From Gemmatimonadaceae bacterium (lineage in GTDB: Bacteria; Gemmatimonadota; Gemmatimonadetes; Gemmatimonadales; Gemmatimonadaceae), in NCBI GenBank assembly GCA_020851035.1, contig JADZDM010000024.1, forward strand, positions 1 to 64,000: DNA of 64,000 nt. The letters are read 5' to 3'. The position numbers and the translations under genes are program-made. Positions 1-10,378 of the stretch are shown in pieces (the first letter of the stretch is position 1; every line of letters begins with the position of its first letter). The notes below the pieces were generated by a model. The model made no database searches. It was not told where the DNA came from and worked only from the letters and a program-made list of their open reading frames with translations.

Positions 1-20
1 CCGCACCGTGCCGCTCCGCA

Positions 21-43
21 GGCCGCCTCCGTGCGAGGCGGCC
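21..43. terminator. Perfect 9-bp hairpin before the first gene
   Basis: Positions 21-29 and 35-43 are perfectly complementary (GGCCGCCTC / GAGGCGGCC) around the 5-base loop CGTGC. A short T run (TGTTTT) follows only about 25 bases later, so it is not a textbook intrinsic terminator. It probably ends a transcript entering from the left of the window, because the next gene starts at 141. That role is inferred from the structure alone. Confidence 0.4.
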
Positions 44-140
44 GGGCGTGTGCGCGTGAACGGGTGTTTTGCACGCACCTGCGCCGAATGGGAATGACGC
101 CGCGTGTGGCGGAGGTGCACCAGTCGGGATAGCGTAGGGA

Positions 141-2222
141 GTGCAGACGAATCCAGTGCAGCGTGTGGATCCGCGCAAGCTCAGATTTCGCTACGTCGAC
201 ACGCGACGGTGGGTGCTGATCGGCACGGCCATCGGCACCGCCGCCTACCTCGTGCTCGCGCTGGTGAACTACGCCGCTGGTGGCAAGGCTGGCGAACACG
301 ATCCGCGCGTGCTGCTGGCGGCCGCGGCGGTGTCCGCGGTTGGCAGCCTGGTGACGGCGCGCGGCCGCGTGTTCGTGGGCGGAATGATCGCGCTGCTCGC
401 CTTCTGGTGTGAGGTGCACTGGTCGCTCGCGACGGCGCAGAGCTTCCCCGTGCCGTCTCTGCTGGCGGGGTCGGCGGTGCTGGTGGCCGCCGCGCTGCTG
501 CTGCGGGCGCCGGACTCGATGGTGCTCGCGGCGTTCACCGTGGCCAGCACCTGGCTGGCGGTGCTGCTCTCGCCGGCGGTGCGCCGCGAGGGTATCTCGG
601 CCCATGTGCTGTACTGGCTCACCGTGCACACGGTGATCACGCTCGCGGTCTGGGCGCTGGTGTCGCTGGGGTTCGCGATCGTGGACCGCGCCTTCCTCGA
701 GCTGCTGCGCAAGGAGCGGGAACTGGCGGAGACGATCGACCGTGCGCCGGACGGCATCCTCGTGCTCGACGCACAGGACCAGGTGCAGGTGGCGAATCCT
801 GCCGCCGAGCGGCTGCTGGGGATGTCGCGCGCGCAATGCGTTGGCCACACCATCGCCGAGGTGCTGGCGGCGGCGGGCAACGGGTCGGCGCACGGGGAGC
901 GGCTGGAGCCGCTGCTGCACGACACCGGTGAGCGGCCGCGCGCCTGGTCGCTGCTGCGCGCCGACGGCCACCAGGCCGAGCTGGAGGTGACCTGGCGTGC
1001 GATGGAGGAGGGACGCCGGCAGCTCGTGTTGCGCGACGTGTCGGAACGGACCGCCGGTGAGGCGGCGCGTCGCCAGATGGAGGTGCAGCTCGCGCATGCC
1101 CAGCGCCTGGAGGCGGTGGGGCAGCTCGCCGGGGGCATCGCGCACGACTTCAACAACATCCTCACCATCGTCGGGGCCTCGGCCGAGGTGCTGCGCAACG
1201 AGCTGCGCGACGATGCCAACGCCCCGCTGCTGGACGAGATCCTGGCGGCACAGGAGCGCGGCGCCACGCTCACGCGGCAGTTGCTGGCCTTCGCGCGCCG
1301 TGACGTGGTGCAGCCGCGGGTGTTCGATGTGTCGTCGCAGGTGCTCACCCTGCGCAGCCTGCTGCAGCGCGTGGCGGGTGAGCAGCTGCGGCTGTCGTTC
1401 GACGTGGAGCCGGACTGCCGCATCCGCGCGGACGTGGGGCAGGTGGAGCAGGCGCTGGTGAACCTCGTCTCGAATGCCCGCGACGCCACGCCGGCCGGCG
1501 GCACCTGTGCCATCTCCGTGGTGCGCATGACGAACGACGACGGCTCGGAGTGGGTGCGGCTGCGCGTGCGCGACGACGGCAGCGGCATGGACGAGGCGAC
1601 ACGGCTGCGCGTGTTCGAGCCGTTCTTCACCACCAAGCCACGCGGGCGCGGCACGGGGCTGGGGCTGGCGGCGGTGCACGGCATGGTGGCGCAGGGGGGC
1701 GGCCGCGCCGACATCGAGTCGGCGGTGGGACATGGCACCACGGTGCTGCTGGAGTTTCCCTTCGCGCAGGGGGCGCTGACCGAGCCGGTGACGATCGCGC
1801 CCACGGTGCCGCAGGGTGGCGGCGCGACCATCCTCGTGGCCGAGGACGACGATGGCACGCGCGCGACGGTGGCGCGGATGCTCGGCCGGCTGGGCTATCG
1901 CGTGATCCTGGCTCCCGACGGGCTGCAGGCGCTGCGCCAGCTGGAGCTGCACGGTGCCGATGTGCACCTGCTGCTCACCGACGTGATGATGCCGGGGCTG
2001 GGTGGCCCGGCGCTGGCGGCACGTGCGCGTGCGGAGCGGCCGTCACTGCCGGTGCTGTTCATGTCGGGATATCCCGAGGAGGCCCTCGAGGCGGTGCCCG
2101 GATTCAACCTCGAGACCGACTTCCTCTCGAAGCCGTTTGCCGCGAGCCGGCTGGCGGCGAGCGTGGCGCACAAGCTCGGTGGCGCCACGCCGGACGCCAC
2201 GCCGGTTGCCGCACCGGTGTGA
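141..2222 (+). CDS. Membrane-bound hybrid sensor histidine kinase with PAS and receiver domains
   Basis: The product is 693 aa from a GTG start. Hydrophobic segments fill roughly residues 25-190 (about six membrane helices). A PAS domain follows at about 195-310. The HisKA box GGIAHDFNNIL carries the phospho-accepting His near 334. The HATPase region (N box, then DDGSGMD and GRGTGLGL motifs) reaches to about 545. The C-terminal receiver has the acidic pair EDDD, the phospho-Asp near 614 in LLTDVMMPG, and the conserved Lys in LSKPF. This is the NtrB/PAS-type hybrid kinase family. The signal is unknown and no partner regulator is adjacent. The gene runs convergently into cysK with only 7 bases between them. 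The family call is firm; the pathway is not. Confidence 0.93.
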   Translation: MQTNPVQRVDPRKLRFRYVDTRRWVLIGTAIGTAAYLVLALVNYAAGGKAGEHDPRVLLAAAAVSAVGSLVTARGRVFVGGMIALLAFWCEVHWSLATAQSFPVPSLLAGSAVLVAAALLLRAPDSMVLAAFTVASTWLAVLLSPAVRREGISAHVLYWLTVHTVITLAVWALVSLGFAIVDRAFLELLRKERELAETIDRAPDGILVLDAQDQVQVANPAAERLLGMSRAQCVGHTIAEVLAAAGNGSAHGERLEPLLHDTGERPRAWSLLRADGHQAELEVTWRAMEEGRRQLVLRDVSERTAGEAARRQMEVQLAHAQRLEAVGQLAGGIAHDFNNILTIVGASAEVLRNELRDDANAPLLDEILAAQERGATLTRQLLAFARRDVVQPRVFDVSSQVLTLRSLLQRVAGEQLRLSFDVEPDCRIRADVGQVEQALVNLVSNARDATPAGGTCAISVVRMTNDDGSEWVRLRVRDDGSGMDEATRLRVFEPFFTTKPRGRGTGLGLAAVHGMVAQGGGRADIESAVGHGTTVLLEFPFAQGALTEPVTIAPTVPQGGGATILVAEDDDGTRATVARMLGRLGYRVILAPDGLQALRQLELHGADVHLLLTDVMMPGLGGPALAARARAERPSLPVLFMSGYPEEALEAVPGFNLETDFLSKPFAASRLAASVAHKLGGATPDATPVAAPV

Positions 2223-2229
2223 GTGGTGT

Positions 2230-3155
<926 letters not shown>

Positions 3156-3159
<4 letters not shown>

Positions 3160-4001
3160 ATCTCGAACTCCAGTGGGAAGTCGTCGCGGAGCCGCTCGTC
3201 CGGCACCGCGTGGGTCACGATCGACCCGGGAGGAACACTGTGCGTGAGCCAGACGTTTCCGCCGATCACGCTGCCGCGGCCGATGACGGTGCGGCCGCCG
3301 AGGATGGTGGCGTTGGCGTACACCGTCACGTCGTCCTCGATCGTGGGGTGCCGCTGGACGCTGGCGAGCGCCTTGGCCACGCGGAGCGCGCCGAGCGTCA
3401 CGCCCTGGTAGAGGCGCACGTCGTTCCCGATGCGCGCCGTCTCGCCGACGACGATGCCGGTGCCGTGGTCGATCGCGAACCGGTCGCCGATGGTGGCACC
3501 GGGGTGCAGGTCCACGCCGGTGCGCGCGTGCGCCCACTCGGTGATGAGGCGCGGGAGGATCGGCACCTGGTGGTGCCAGAGCGGGCTGGCCACGCGGTGG
3601 CAGGCGATGGCCAGGAAGCCGGGGTAGGCGAGGAAGACCTCGTCGACGCTCTGGGCGGCGGGGTCCATGCGGTGGATGGCCTCGGCATCAGCGTACAAAC
3701 GGACGCGGATATCCGGGAGCGCGTCCATCACCTGCGCCGTGACGCGGGCGGCGGCGTCGGGGTCGGGGAGCAGGTCCTGCAGCACGCCCTGCAGCGTCCG
3801 CGCCACACTGTCGTGCTCGGCGGACAGTCCGGCGGGGTCGACCGGCGCGCCCGGCGGCGCCGCATGAGGAAAGAGCAATGTGAGGACGCTCCGCATCCAG
3901 TCCCGCGCGGCGAGATGCAGGCGCGGGGGGAGCGTGGAGGCCCGGCGGGCCTCCGACAGCTGGGCCAGGAAGGCCTCACGGTTGTGCGACACGGGTTTCA
4001 A
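3156..4001 (-). CDS. cysE: Serine O-acetyltransferase
   Basis: The protein is about 281 aa. It has an alpha-helical N-terminal half and a C-terminal left-handed beta-helix with hexapeptide repeats, including [14 protein letters not shown] and the [10 protein letters not shown] and [10 protein letters not shown] segments typical of EpsC/CysE. It makes O-acetylserine from serine and acetyl-CoA, which feeds the cysK product encoded immediately downstream. No ATG gives a sensible start. I chose the TTG at 4001 because a GGAGAG ribosome-binding site lies 6 bases upstream; the in-frame GTG at 3992 is an alternative. The promoter region is shared with the divergent TPR gene at 4104. Confidence 0.92.
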
Positions 4002-4103
4002 GGTACTCTCTCCATCAATCGGGCTGCCTGTGTTTCCGCCACAGTGAGCTGGCCCGACCATTGCTCTGTTGTCTGGCCGACTTCCTCTCCGTGTCGCCAT
4101 CGC

Positions 4104-4979
4104 ATGTCCCAGCTCGACGAAACACTCATCAGCGCCCGCCTGGGCGAACTCATTGCCGACGCGCGGTTCGCGGACGGCCTGGACCTGCTCAACCGCTGCC
4201 TGGTGAGCAACCCGGGTGACGCGTGGCTGTGCGGGATGCGCGCCCTGCTGCTCCTCGAGACGGGGGACACACCGGGGGCCGTGCTGGCCAGTGCAACGGC
4301 GGTGGAACAGGCGCCGATGGCGGCCTTCGCGCACTGGACGCGGGGGGTGGTGCTGCTGCGCGCGAACGACCTGGCCGGCGCGCATCGCGCGGCCGAGCGG
4401 GCGGTGGCGCTCGACCCCGAGGAGTCGGACACGCACGTGTTGCGGGCGCGGGTGTTCCTGCAGAAGTCGCAGTGGGAGTCGGCGCGCGCCGCGGTGGCGG
4501 ATGCCGCATCACACGGTGCCGATGACGAGGAGCTGATGCCGCTGCGCGCCGCGATCGCGGCGGGACGTGGCCTGGACGTGCGGGCCGGCGACACCTGGCG
4601 CGCGTTCGCGCAGCAGTATCCCGCCAACGCGCTCGCACGCACGGGCCACGCCTGGACGCTGCTGGAATCCGGCGACGTGACGAGCGCACGCAGCGAGTTC
4701 GAGCAGGCGCGCGAGCTGGACCCGACCAACGCCTGGGCGCTCGAGGGGCTCGAGGTGACGAAGACGCGCCTGCGCCCGGTGCATCGCCGCCTGGCCTCGT
4801 CGCTCTACGGACGCGTGATGGCGCGGCGCGAGGAGACGATGGTGATTGCCGGCACGGTGCTGGTGGCCTGCGGCCTCCTGCTCATCGCCAGCGGCTGGGT
4901 CGGTGTGGTGCTGCCGCTGGCCCTGACGGTGCTCGGTGCATCACTCCCGATGATCGACGCGTGGCGCCGGAAGGCCTGA
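4104..4979 (+). CDS. TPR-repeat protein with C-terminal membrane anchor
   Basis: The protein is 291 aa. Helical repeats of tetratricopeptide type cover about residues 5-235, with typical spacing and residues such as AERAVALDPEESDTHVLRA and FEQARELDPTNAWALEGL. Two hydrophobic helices follow near 250-285 and the tail is short and basic (WRRKA). It has no N-terminal signal, so the TPR part should face the cytoplasm and the C-terminus should sit in the membrane. Such proteins usually scaffold complexes; no partner can be named. It is divergent from cysE-cysK, and 25 bases separate it from the next gene on the same strand. Confidence 0.8.
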   Translation: MSQLDETLISARLGELIADARFADGLDLLNRCLVSNPGDAWLCGMRALLLLETGDTPGAVLASATAVEQAPMAAFAHWTRGVVLLRANDLAGAHRAAERAVALDPEESDTHVLRARVFLQKSQWESARAAVADAASHGADDEELMPLRAAIAAGRGLDVRAGDTWRAFAQQYPANALARTGHAWTLLESGDVTSARSEFEQARELDPTNAWALEGLEVTKTRLRPVHRRLASSLYGRVMARREETMVIAGTVLVACGLLLIASGWVGVVLPLALTVLGASLPMIDAWRRKA

Positions 4980-5004
4980 CGCACAGCGGCGTCGGCGCCG
5001 CGCG

Positions 5005-6066
5005 ATGACGGAACCGCTCCGCGCGCCAGGCGTGCCGCTGAACGTGGCGCTGGTAGGCTACGGGTTCGTGGGGAAGGTGTTCCATGCGCCACTGGTCATG
5101 GCGGTGGAGGGGCTGCACCTGCACACGGTGGTGTCATCCAACGCGCACGCGGTGCACGCCGACCTGCCGCAGGTGCAGGTGGCCCCGACGCTCGACGCGG
5201 CGCTGGCGGATGCGGCGGTCGACCTGGTGGTGATCGCGACACCGAATGCCGTGCACGCGGCACAGGCGCATGCCGCCCTGGATGCCGGGAAGCACGTGGT
5301 GGTGGACAAGCCGTTCACGGTGACGGTGGCCGAGGCGGTGGACGTGATCGCCCATGCCGAGGCGGCGGGCCGGGTGCTGTCGGTGTTCCACAACCGTCGC
5401 TACGACAGCGACTTCCTGACGTTGCGCGGGCTGGTGACGGCGGGGGACCTGGGTGTGGTGACGCAGTACGAGAGTCACTTCGACCGCTTCCGGCTGGACG
5501 TGCGTGACCGGTGGCGTGAGAAGGCAGGCCCGGGCGCCGGCCTGTGGTACGACCTGGGCCCGCACCTGGTGGACCAGGCGCTGCAACTCTTCGGGATGCC
5601 GCTCGGCATCACCGCCGACATCGCGGTGCAGCGCGACGGCGCCGAGACCGACGACTACTTCCACGCGACGCTGCGCTATCCGCGGCTGCGCGTGCTGCTG
5701 CACGGGTCGGCGCTGGTGGCCGCACACGACCTGCGGTTCGCCGTGCACGGCACACGCGGCAGCTTCGTGAAGCAGGGGCTGGACAGCCAGGAGGATGCGC
5801 TGAAGGCGGGCCGCACGCCGGGTGACGCGCACTGGGGCGTGGATCCGCGTCCCGGCACGCTCACGCGGGTGGCCGGTGACGACCTGACGACGCGCACGAT
5901 CAGCGGGCCGCCGGGTGACTATCGCGCCTACTATGCCGGCGTGCGCGACGCGATCCTCGGTGCCGGCCCCAACCCCGTCCCGGGCGCCGAGGCGCTCGAC
6001 GTCATGCGCCTGATCGCGGCCGGCGTGCAGAGCGCACTGGCGCGCTCCGAGATCGCGATCGCCTGA
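5005..6066 (+). CDS. Gfo/Idh/MocA-family NAD(P)-dependent oxidoreductase
   Basis: The protein is 353 aa. The N-terminal Rossmann fold opens with VALVGYGFVGKVFHAPL. The family signature EKP-like stretch appears as GKHVVVDKPFTVTV (usual form EKP, here DKP). A C-terminal alpha/beta substrate domain starts with FHNRRYDSDF and includes the His of LWYDLGPHLVDQAL. The sequence resembles YdgJ/scyllo-inositol dehydrogenase-like members that oxidise or reduce cyclitols and sugars, but substrate cannot be read from sequence. The 3' end faces the convergent isomerase-like gene across an inverted-repeat element. Confidence 0.9.
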   Translation: MTEPLRAPGVPLNVALVGYGFVGKVFHAPLVMAVEGLHLHTVVSSNAHAVHADLPQVQVAPTLDAALADAAVDLVVIATPNAVHAAQAHAALDAGKHVVVDKPFTVTVAEAVDVIAHAEAAGRVLSVFHNRRYDSDFLTLRGLVTAGDLGVVTQYESHFDRFRLDVRDRWREKAGPGAGLWYDLGPHLVDQALQLFGMPLGITADIAVQRDGAETDDYFHATLRYPRLRVLLHGSALVAAHDLRFAVHGTRGSFVKQGLDSQEDALKAGRTPGDAHWGVDPRPGTLTRVAGDDLTTRTISGPPGDYRAYYAGVRDAILGAGPNPVPGAEALDVMRLIAAGVQSALARSEIAIA

Positions 6067-6080
6067 CCGGCTCAGTTTCG

Positions 6081-6260
6081 CAACGGCAACCGCTTCGACG
6101 CAAAGACGCAAAGGGGCGCGAAGGACGCAAAGAAGGGCGTGTAGGAAATGCGTGCGTGGGCTCGGAAGCTCGAGCGCGCACGAAGTTCCCCAACAACGCT
6201 GTTCTTCGCGTCCTTTGCGTCCCCTTTGCGTCTTTGCGTCTAAGCCGTTGCGGTTGCCGT
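6081..6260. repeat. Nested inverted-repeat element in a convergent gap (copy 1)
   Basis: Two arms of about 55 bases, 6081-6135 and 6204-6260, are imperfect reverse complements. Both are rich in GACGCAAAG blocks on one strand and CTTTGCGTC on the other, and they surround a spacer of about 68 bases. The element fills the gap between two convergent genes, so a bidirectional 3'-end or terminator role is plausible. Related elements occupy 39001-39221, 59844-60017 and 62550-62637. Confidence 0.75.
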
Positions 6261-6288
6261 TGACGTTGACGTTGCAGTCGGGTCGCAG

Positions 6289-7164
6289 CTATGCGAGCTC
6301 GGACTGGAGCCGCTTGAGGAGCGCGAGGGTGCCGCGGACGCCGTCGGGCTCGGGGGTGCGCTCGCCCTCGAACTCGATCCCCACCCAGCCGTGGAAGCGG
6401 GCGGCGAGGACGATGCGCAGCATGCGCGGGAAGTCGATGGTCGTCTCGTTGCCGGCGGCGTCGAACTCGAACGACTTGGCGCTCACCGCCTTGGCGTACG
6501 GCATCATCTCGGTCACGGCCTGGTAGCGGTCGTAGTCGTAGAAGTTGCCGAAGTCGGGGAGGGTGCCCATGCGCGGGTGGTCCACGCGCTGCATCACGCC
6601 CACCAGCCAGTCGCCGTGTGAGGAGAGGCCGCCGTGGTTCTCGACGATCACGTTGAGCTGCATCGGCGCGGCGACCTCCACCAGGCGGCGGAGGCCGTCG
6701 GCGGCGAGCTTCTGCTGCTCGTCGGGGGTGCCGGTGCTCTGCGCGTTGACGCGGATGGTGGCGCAGCCGAGGGTCTTGGCGGCGTCGAGCCACTTGCGGT
6801 GGTTGTCCACGGCCTGGGCGCGCTTCGCGGCATCGGGATCGCCGAGCGCGCCCTCGCCGTCGACCATGATCAGGTGCTGGTAGACGCCTTCGTCGCGCGC
6901 GCGCCGGTTCATCTCGGCCAGGTAGGCGGCGTCGGTGGCCTTGTCCTTGAAGAAGATGTTGACGTACTCGATGGCCTTGATGCCGTAGGTGCGCCGGGCG
7001 ATTCGGGCGAAGTCGAGGTGTTCCATCTCCTTCGCGAAGAGCGCCTTGTGGAACGACCACTGGGCGAGCGAGATGCGGAACGGCGGTTCCTTGCCGGCGT
7101 GCTGCAGCAGCCCGGGCACGGTGGCCGCGGCGACGGCGGCCTGGAGGAAGGTGCGGCGTTCCAT
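6289..7164 (-). CDS. Tat-exported TIM-barrel sugar isomerase/epimerase-like protein
   Basis: The protein is 291 aa. The N-terminus [18 protein letters not shown] has the twin-arginine (RRTFLQ) signal pattern followed by a hydrophobic stretch. The rest fits the xylose isomerase-like (AP endonuclease 2) TIM barrel, with metal-binding candidates in IVENHGG (Glu), [11 protein letters not shown] (Asp), the His of [14 protein letters not shown] and its final Glu. Relatives act on hydroxypyruvate, inosose or rare sugars; the substrate here is not evident. Export suggests periplasmic sugar turnover. The family is well supported and the reaction is not. Confidence 0.85.
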   Translation of the reverse strand: MERRTFLQAAVAAATVPGLLQHAGKEPPFRISLAQWSFHKALFAKEMEHLDFARIARRTYGIKAIEYVNIFFKDKATDAAYLAEMNRRARDEGVYQHLIMVDGEGALGDPDAAKRAQAVDNHRKWLDAAKTLGCATIRVNAQSTGTPDEQQKLAADGLRRLVEVAAPMQLNVIVENHGGLSSHGDWLVGVMQRVDHPRMGTLPDFGNFYDYDRYQAVTEMMPYAKAVSAKSFEFDAAGNETTIDFPRMLRIVLAARFHGWVGIEFEGERTPEPDGVRGTLALLKRLQSELA

Positions 7165-7258
7165 GTCGGGCTCCGGAGGTCTGGTGGGTGGGCGTCCACG
7201 GACGGTTGTGCGGGGCCGGCGTCTTCTCGGCGCTCGCCGTGCTGAGTGCTGCGGAAAT

Positions 7259-8020
7259 CTACCCGGGACGGGAATCCACCCGCCCGGCCTTCGCGACCGT
7301 TCTGTACTGCTCCCGCGCCCGCGGCGTGAACTTCTCGATGGCGTAGCGCACGGCGGTACGCGGCATCTGTCGCCAGTGCGCGTCGAGGAAGGCCAGCAGC
7401 GCGGGCCGGTCGCGCTCGCCGACTTCGCGCAGCAGCCAGCCGGTCGCCTTGTGGATCAGCGGGTGCGGATCCTCCAGCAGCAACTGCGCGATGTGGAGCG
7501 TGGGTGCGACCTCACCACGGCGCAGGTGATGGAAGGTGGAGAGGATCGCGATGCGCCGCTCCCACAGGTTCCCCGACGCCGCGAGGCGCTCCAGGAGGCG
7601 CAGGTCGCCTGACGGCACGTGCGTGCCGATGAGGTGCTCGGCCGACGAGTCGACGAGGTCCCAGTTGTCGATGTGGCGGAGGTTCGCCATGCAGGCGTCG
7701 AACACCGCCTGCTGCACCGCGGTGTCGCCGCGCCGGTGCAGCTGCACCATCGACAGCAACGCCAGGAGGCGCTCCTCATGCCACTTCGAGCGGAGCAGTG
7801 TGACGCACGTGCCGAGCGTGACGGTGCGGTTCGCGCGCACGATTGCGCGCGTGGCCGGCACCGACACCCCGAGAAACGCGTCACCCTCGGCGTACTGCCC
7901 GGGGCCGGCCTGGAAGTAGCGCGGTGCCTGCTCGGCCCGCCGCGGATCGACCTGTGCGCGCAGGGCACGGCGCAGGTGCGCGAGCGTCGGCGGGACCGGC
8001 GTCGGCTCAGCGTGTGCCAC
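7259..8020 (-). CDS. alkD: AlkD-type DNA alkylation repair glycosylase
   Basis: The protein is 253 aa, close to AlkD length, and is built of HEAT-like helical repeats. It carries the family landmarks [56 protein letters not shown] and the C-terminal [13 protein letters not shown]. AlkD enzymes excise N3- and N7-alkylated purines without base flipping. It is a single gene here, about 7 kb from the ada-like/alkA pair, so alkylation defence is represented twice in the window. Confidence 0.93.
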   Translation of the reverse strand: MAHAEPTPVPPTLAHLRRALRAQVDPRRAEQAPRYFQAGPGQYAEGDAFLGVSVPATRAIVRANRTVTLGTCVTLLRSKWHEERLLALLSMVQLHRRGDTAVQQAVFDACMANLRHIDNWDLVDSSAEHLIGTHVPSGDLRLLERLAASGNLWERRIAILSTFHHLRRGEVAPTLHIAQLLLEDPHPLIHKATGWLLREVGERDRPALLAFLDAHWRQMPRTAVRYAIEKFTPRAREQYRTVAKAGRVDSRPG

Positions 8021-8286
8021 GCACGGCCCCGATGTCAGCCGACGGTTCCTGGTGTGTGCCTGCCCGAGAGGTCACGATCTTCGTCCCCTTGAACGGCGTG
8101 GACGATTGGTGTGCAAGGTCGCTGCGTCGGTGTGACGAGACGGATTGTTGGTTTCCACGATGCCACTGATGCGACAGACGTCCGAGCAGCTGCACCGCAC
8201 GACGGTTCGAATCCATGCCCCCTTGAACGGAGGCATGCCCGCTTCCAAGTCGTCTTGCCCCGCAGATACCCGTGATCCGCTGCCGC
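8021..8286. other. Intergenic stretch with two CCCCTTGAACG motifs
   Basis: No gene was seen in these 266 bases between two minus-strand genes. CCCCTTGAACGGCG at about 8086-8099 is preceded by GATCTTCGT. On the minus strand it closely matches the repeat unit at 61747-61875 (GTTCAAGGGGACGGGGATC). A second CCCCTTGAACGG lies at about 8219-8230 between GGCATG/CATGCC-type half-palindromes. A GGTTCGAATCC string near 8203 resembles a tRNA T-loop but has no supporting stems. Confidence 0.55.
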
Positions 8287-8772
8287 CTACCGCGCCCCGA
8301 CCTTCGTGACTGCGGTCGGGAACCCGCGTGCATACGCGATGTAGTCCACCGGCGCCGGCGCGATGCCGGCCTGCTTCAGCAGCAGGTTCACCTTGCCCCG
8401 ATGGTAGTGCGCGTGCAGGAACACCTGGTACAGGATGTCCCGCACCGGCGTCTCGAAGGAGATGCCGGCGGTGTTGGTGTACGTCACCACCCGCAGCAGG
8501 TCGGCCTCGATCAGGGTGTCGAGGTGGCGCGCATAGCCCACACGCACGTCGAGTGCGAGCTGCCGGATGTAGTCCTGGTCCGAGTCCGGCCAGATCGGGC
8601 AGCGCGGCCCACGTCCCTCGATGCGGGCCAGCCAGTTCTCGTCGGAGCCGAGCACGTGCGCGAACTCGCGCGCGGCCTCGGCCGGCCAATCCGGCGCGGA
8701 GGCGAGCGCGTCGAGCATCGCATCGTCCGCCCAGGCGAGGTGTTCCCGCAGGCGTCGCAGTTCCGTCAGCAT
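8287..8772 (-). CDS. DinB-family protein
   Basis: The protein is 161 aa with the four-helix DinB/YfiT-like layout. Metal-ligand candidates are the His in FAHVLGSDENWLARI and the His pair in FLHAHYHRGKVNLLLK. DinB-like proteins are small metal-binding enzymes, some of them bacillithiol or mycothiol transferases, and most have no known substrate. It lies just downstream of the exported M20 gene on the same strand, with a 28-base gap. Two other DinB-like proteins occur at 31360 and 48525. Confidence 0.85.
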   Translation of the reverse strand: MLTELRRLREHLAWADDAMLDALASAPDWPAEAAREFAHVLGSDENWLARIEGRGPRCPIWPDSDQDYIRQLALDVRVGYARHLDTLIEADLLRVVTYTNTAGISFETPVRDILYQVFLHAHYHRGKVNLLLKQAGIAPAPVDYIAYARGFPTAVTKVGAR

Positions 8773-8800
8773 GGTACTTCTCCTCGCCGTGTGGCGCGGT

Positions 8801-10267
8801 TCAGGGGACGCTGCCCTTCCGGTAGTCGAGCTGCGGCTTCTGCGAGCCGAGCGCGGTGGTGTAGGTGAACCCCGGCCCGCGGCGGCGGTTCAGTTCCGCC
8901 TTCGCCGCCTCGATCGTCGCCGGTGACGTGAACAGGTCGGCCGCGGTGAGGGCCATGGTCTTCGCTGCGATCATCATGCCCTTCGTGCCGATGCTCATGC
9001 CACCGGCCGCCACGGCCTGCCACGAGTGGGCCGCCGTGCCCGGCACCCAGGTGGCGGCGCTGAGCTGCACGGTGGGCACCACCCAGCTCACGTCGCCGAC
9101 ATCGGTCGAGCCGGCGTCGGCCTGGTCCAGCACCAGCGGCTTGATGCGCGCGGTGGTCTCCAGCGGCACGGCGGTGAACGCCGTGGACTTCTGGAGCCGC
9201 TCGGCGAAGGCGCGCTCCTCGGGGGTGTAGGTGTAGCCGCCCACCCGCTCCAGGGCCCGCTGCTGCACCCGCGCCAGCACCTCGTTGGGCTGCATGGCGT
9301 AGACCGATCCCACCAGCTGGAGGTCGAAGGTGGTGCCGGTGCCGATCGCGGCCCCGCGGGCGGCGTTCGTGATCCGCTCCCAGATGTCGCGCACCACCCG
9401 CATGTCCACGTGCCGGGCGTAGTAATAGACCTCCGCCTCGTCGGGCACCACGTTCGGCGCGCGGCCCCCGCTGGTGATGACGTAGTGGATGCGGCTGCCA
9501 TCGGGGATGTGCTCGCGCATGTAGTTCGTCATCACGTTCATCACTTCCACACCGTCCAGCGCCGACCGGCCGCGCTCCGGCGAGGCGGCCGCGTGGGCGC
9601 TCAGTCCGTGGAAGCGGAACTTGCCCGAGATGTTCGCCATCGAGCGATTGCCCGAGACCTCGTTCGCGTCGCCGGGATGCCAGGCGATCACGGCATCCAC
9701 GTCGTTGAACACGCCATCACGCACCATGTAGACCTTGCCGCCGCCCCCTTCCTCGGCCGGCGTGCCGATCATGCGCAAGGTGCCGGCGACGTGGTTGGCG
9801 ATCATCCACTCCTTCAGCGCGATGGCGGCGGCGGTGCTGGCGGTGCCGAAGAGATGGTGGCCGCAGCCGTGCCCGGGCCCTCCGGCGACGAGCGCGTTCC
9901 GTTCCGGCGTGTTCGCCTGCGACAGGCCGGGCAGGGCATCGAACTCGCCGAGGATTGCGATGACGGGTTTGCCACTGCCGTACTCGGCGACGAATGCGGT
10001 GGGTTCACCGGCCACGCCGGCCGTGACGCGGAAGCCGGCCGTGCGCAGCTCCGACTGCAGCAGCGCCGAGCTGCGCACCTCCATGTAGCCCACCTCGGCC
10101 CAGTCCCAGATCTGCTTCGCGACCGTGGCGAAGTGGCCGGTGCCGGCATCGAGGGTGGCGAGCATCGGCGCCGTGCCGGCGGCCGGCTTCGGGAGCTGGG
10201 CAGCGAGCGGCACCGCGGCGAGCAGGCCGGCGGCGAACAGCAGGGCAGCGTGGGAGCGTCGCGGCAT
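8801..10267 (-). CDS. Exported M20-family amidohydrolase (AbgB/peptidase M20D type)
   Basis: The protein is 488 aa with a Sec signal peptide (cleavage probably after AVPLAAQ, near residue 24). It has the M20 metal motifs: AILGEFDALPGL, the GGPGHGCGHHLFG segment that binds metal, PAEEGGGGK with the catalytic Glu, and the AWHPGD His. The lid domain begins near HGLSAHAAASPERGRSALDG. Relatives hydrolyse N-acyl amino acids or p-aminobenzoyl-glutamate. A paralog-like M20 protein is at 60050-61705. Export and the co-directional LuxR gene upstream suggest periplasmic scavenging of acylated amino compounds; this is inference. Confidence 0.92.
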   Translation of the reverse strand: MPRRSHAALLFAAGLLAAVPLAAQLPKPAAGTAPMLATLDAGTGHFATVAKQIWDWAEVGYMEVRSSALLQSELRTAGFRVTAGVAGEPTAFVAEYGSGKPVIAILGEFDALPGLSQANTPERNALVAGGPGHGCGHHLFGTASTAAAIALKEWMIANHVAGTLRMIGTPAEEGGGGKVYMVRDGVFNDVDAVIAWHPGDANEVSGNRSMANISGKFRFHGLSAHAAASPERGRSALDGVEVMNVMTNYMREHIPDGSRIHYVITSGGRAPNVVPDEAEVYYYARHVDMRVVRDIWERITNAARGAAIGTGTTFDLQLVGSVYAMQPNEVLARVQQRALERVGGYTYTPEERAFAERLQKSTAFTAVPLETTARIKPLVLDQADAGSTDVGDVSWVVPTVQLSAATWVPGTAAHSWQAVAAGGMSIGTKGMMIAAKTMALTAADLFTSPATIEAAKAELNRRRGPGFTYTTALGSQKPQLDYRKGSVP

Positions 10268-10276
10268 TCCAGGGGA

Positions 10277-10370
10277 GGCAGGGCGTCAGGGAACCGCGGT
10301 GTGCGGGTCCATCCCCGTAACTTGTCGTCGTGCACTCCCGGCCGCGATCCGCGAATCCCTGACGCCTGCC
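10277..10370. repeat. Long-range inverted repeat between luxR-like and M20 genes
   Basis: The 16 bases at 10277-10292 and the 15 bases at 10356-10370 are reverse complements except for one extra G (GGCAGGGCGTCAGGGA versus TCCCTGACGCCTGCC), about 63 bases apart. It lies between the stop of the LuxR-type gene and the start of the M20 gene on the minus strand. It could be a 3'-end structure or a leader hairpin. No T tract accompanies it. Confidence 0.45.
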
Positions 10371-10378
10371 CCGATCCG

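Noticed and set aside
269-1858. A 529-codon minus-strand frame inside the hybrid kinase
   Set aside because: It is Ser/Arg/Thr/Ala-rich and low in conserved pattern. The plus strand carries the complete kinase with all catalytic boxes.
8190-8250. Possible tRNA suggested by GGTTCGAATCC
   Set aside because: The flanking bases cannot form a T-stem and no acceptor or anticodon arm could be drawn upstream.
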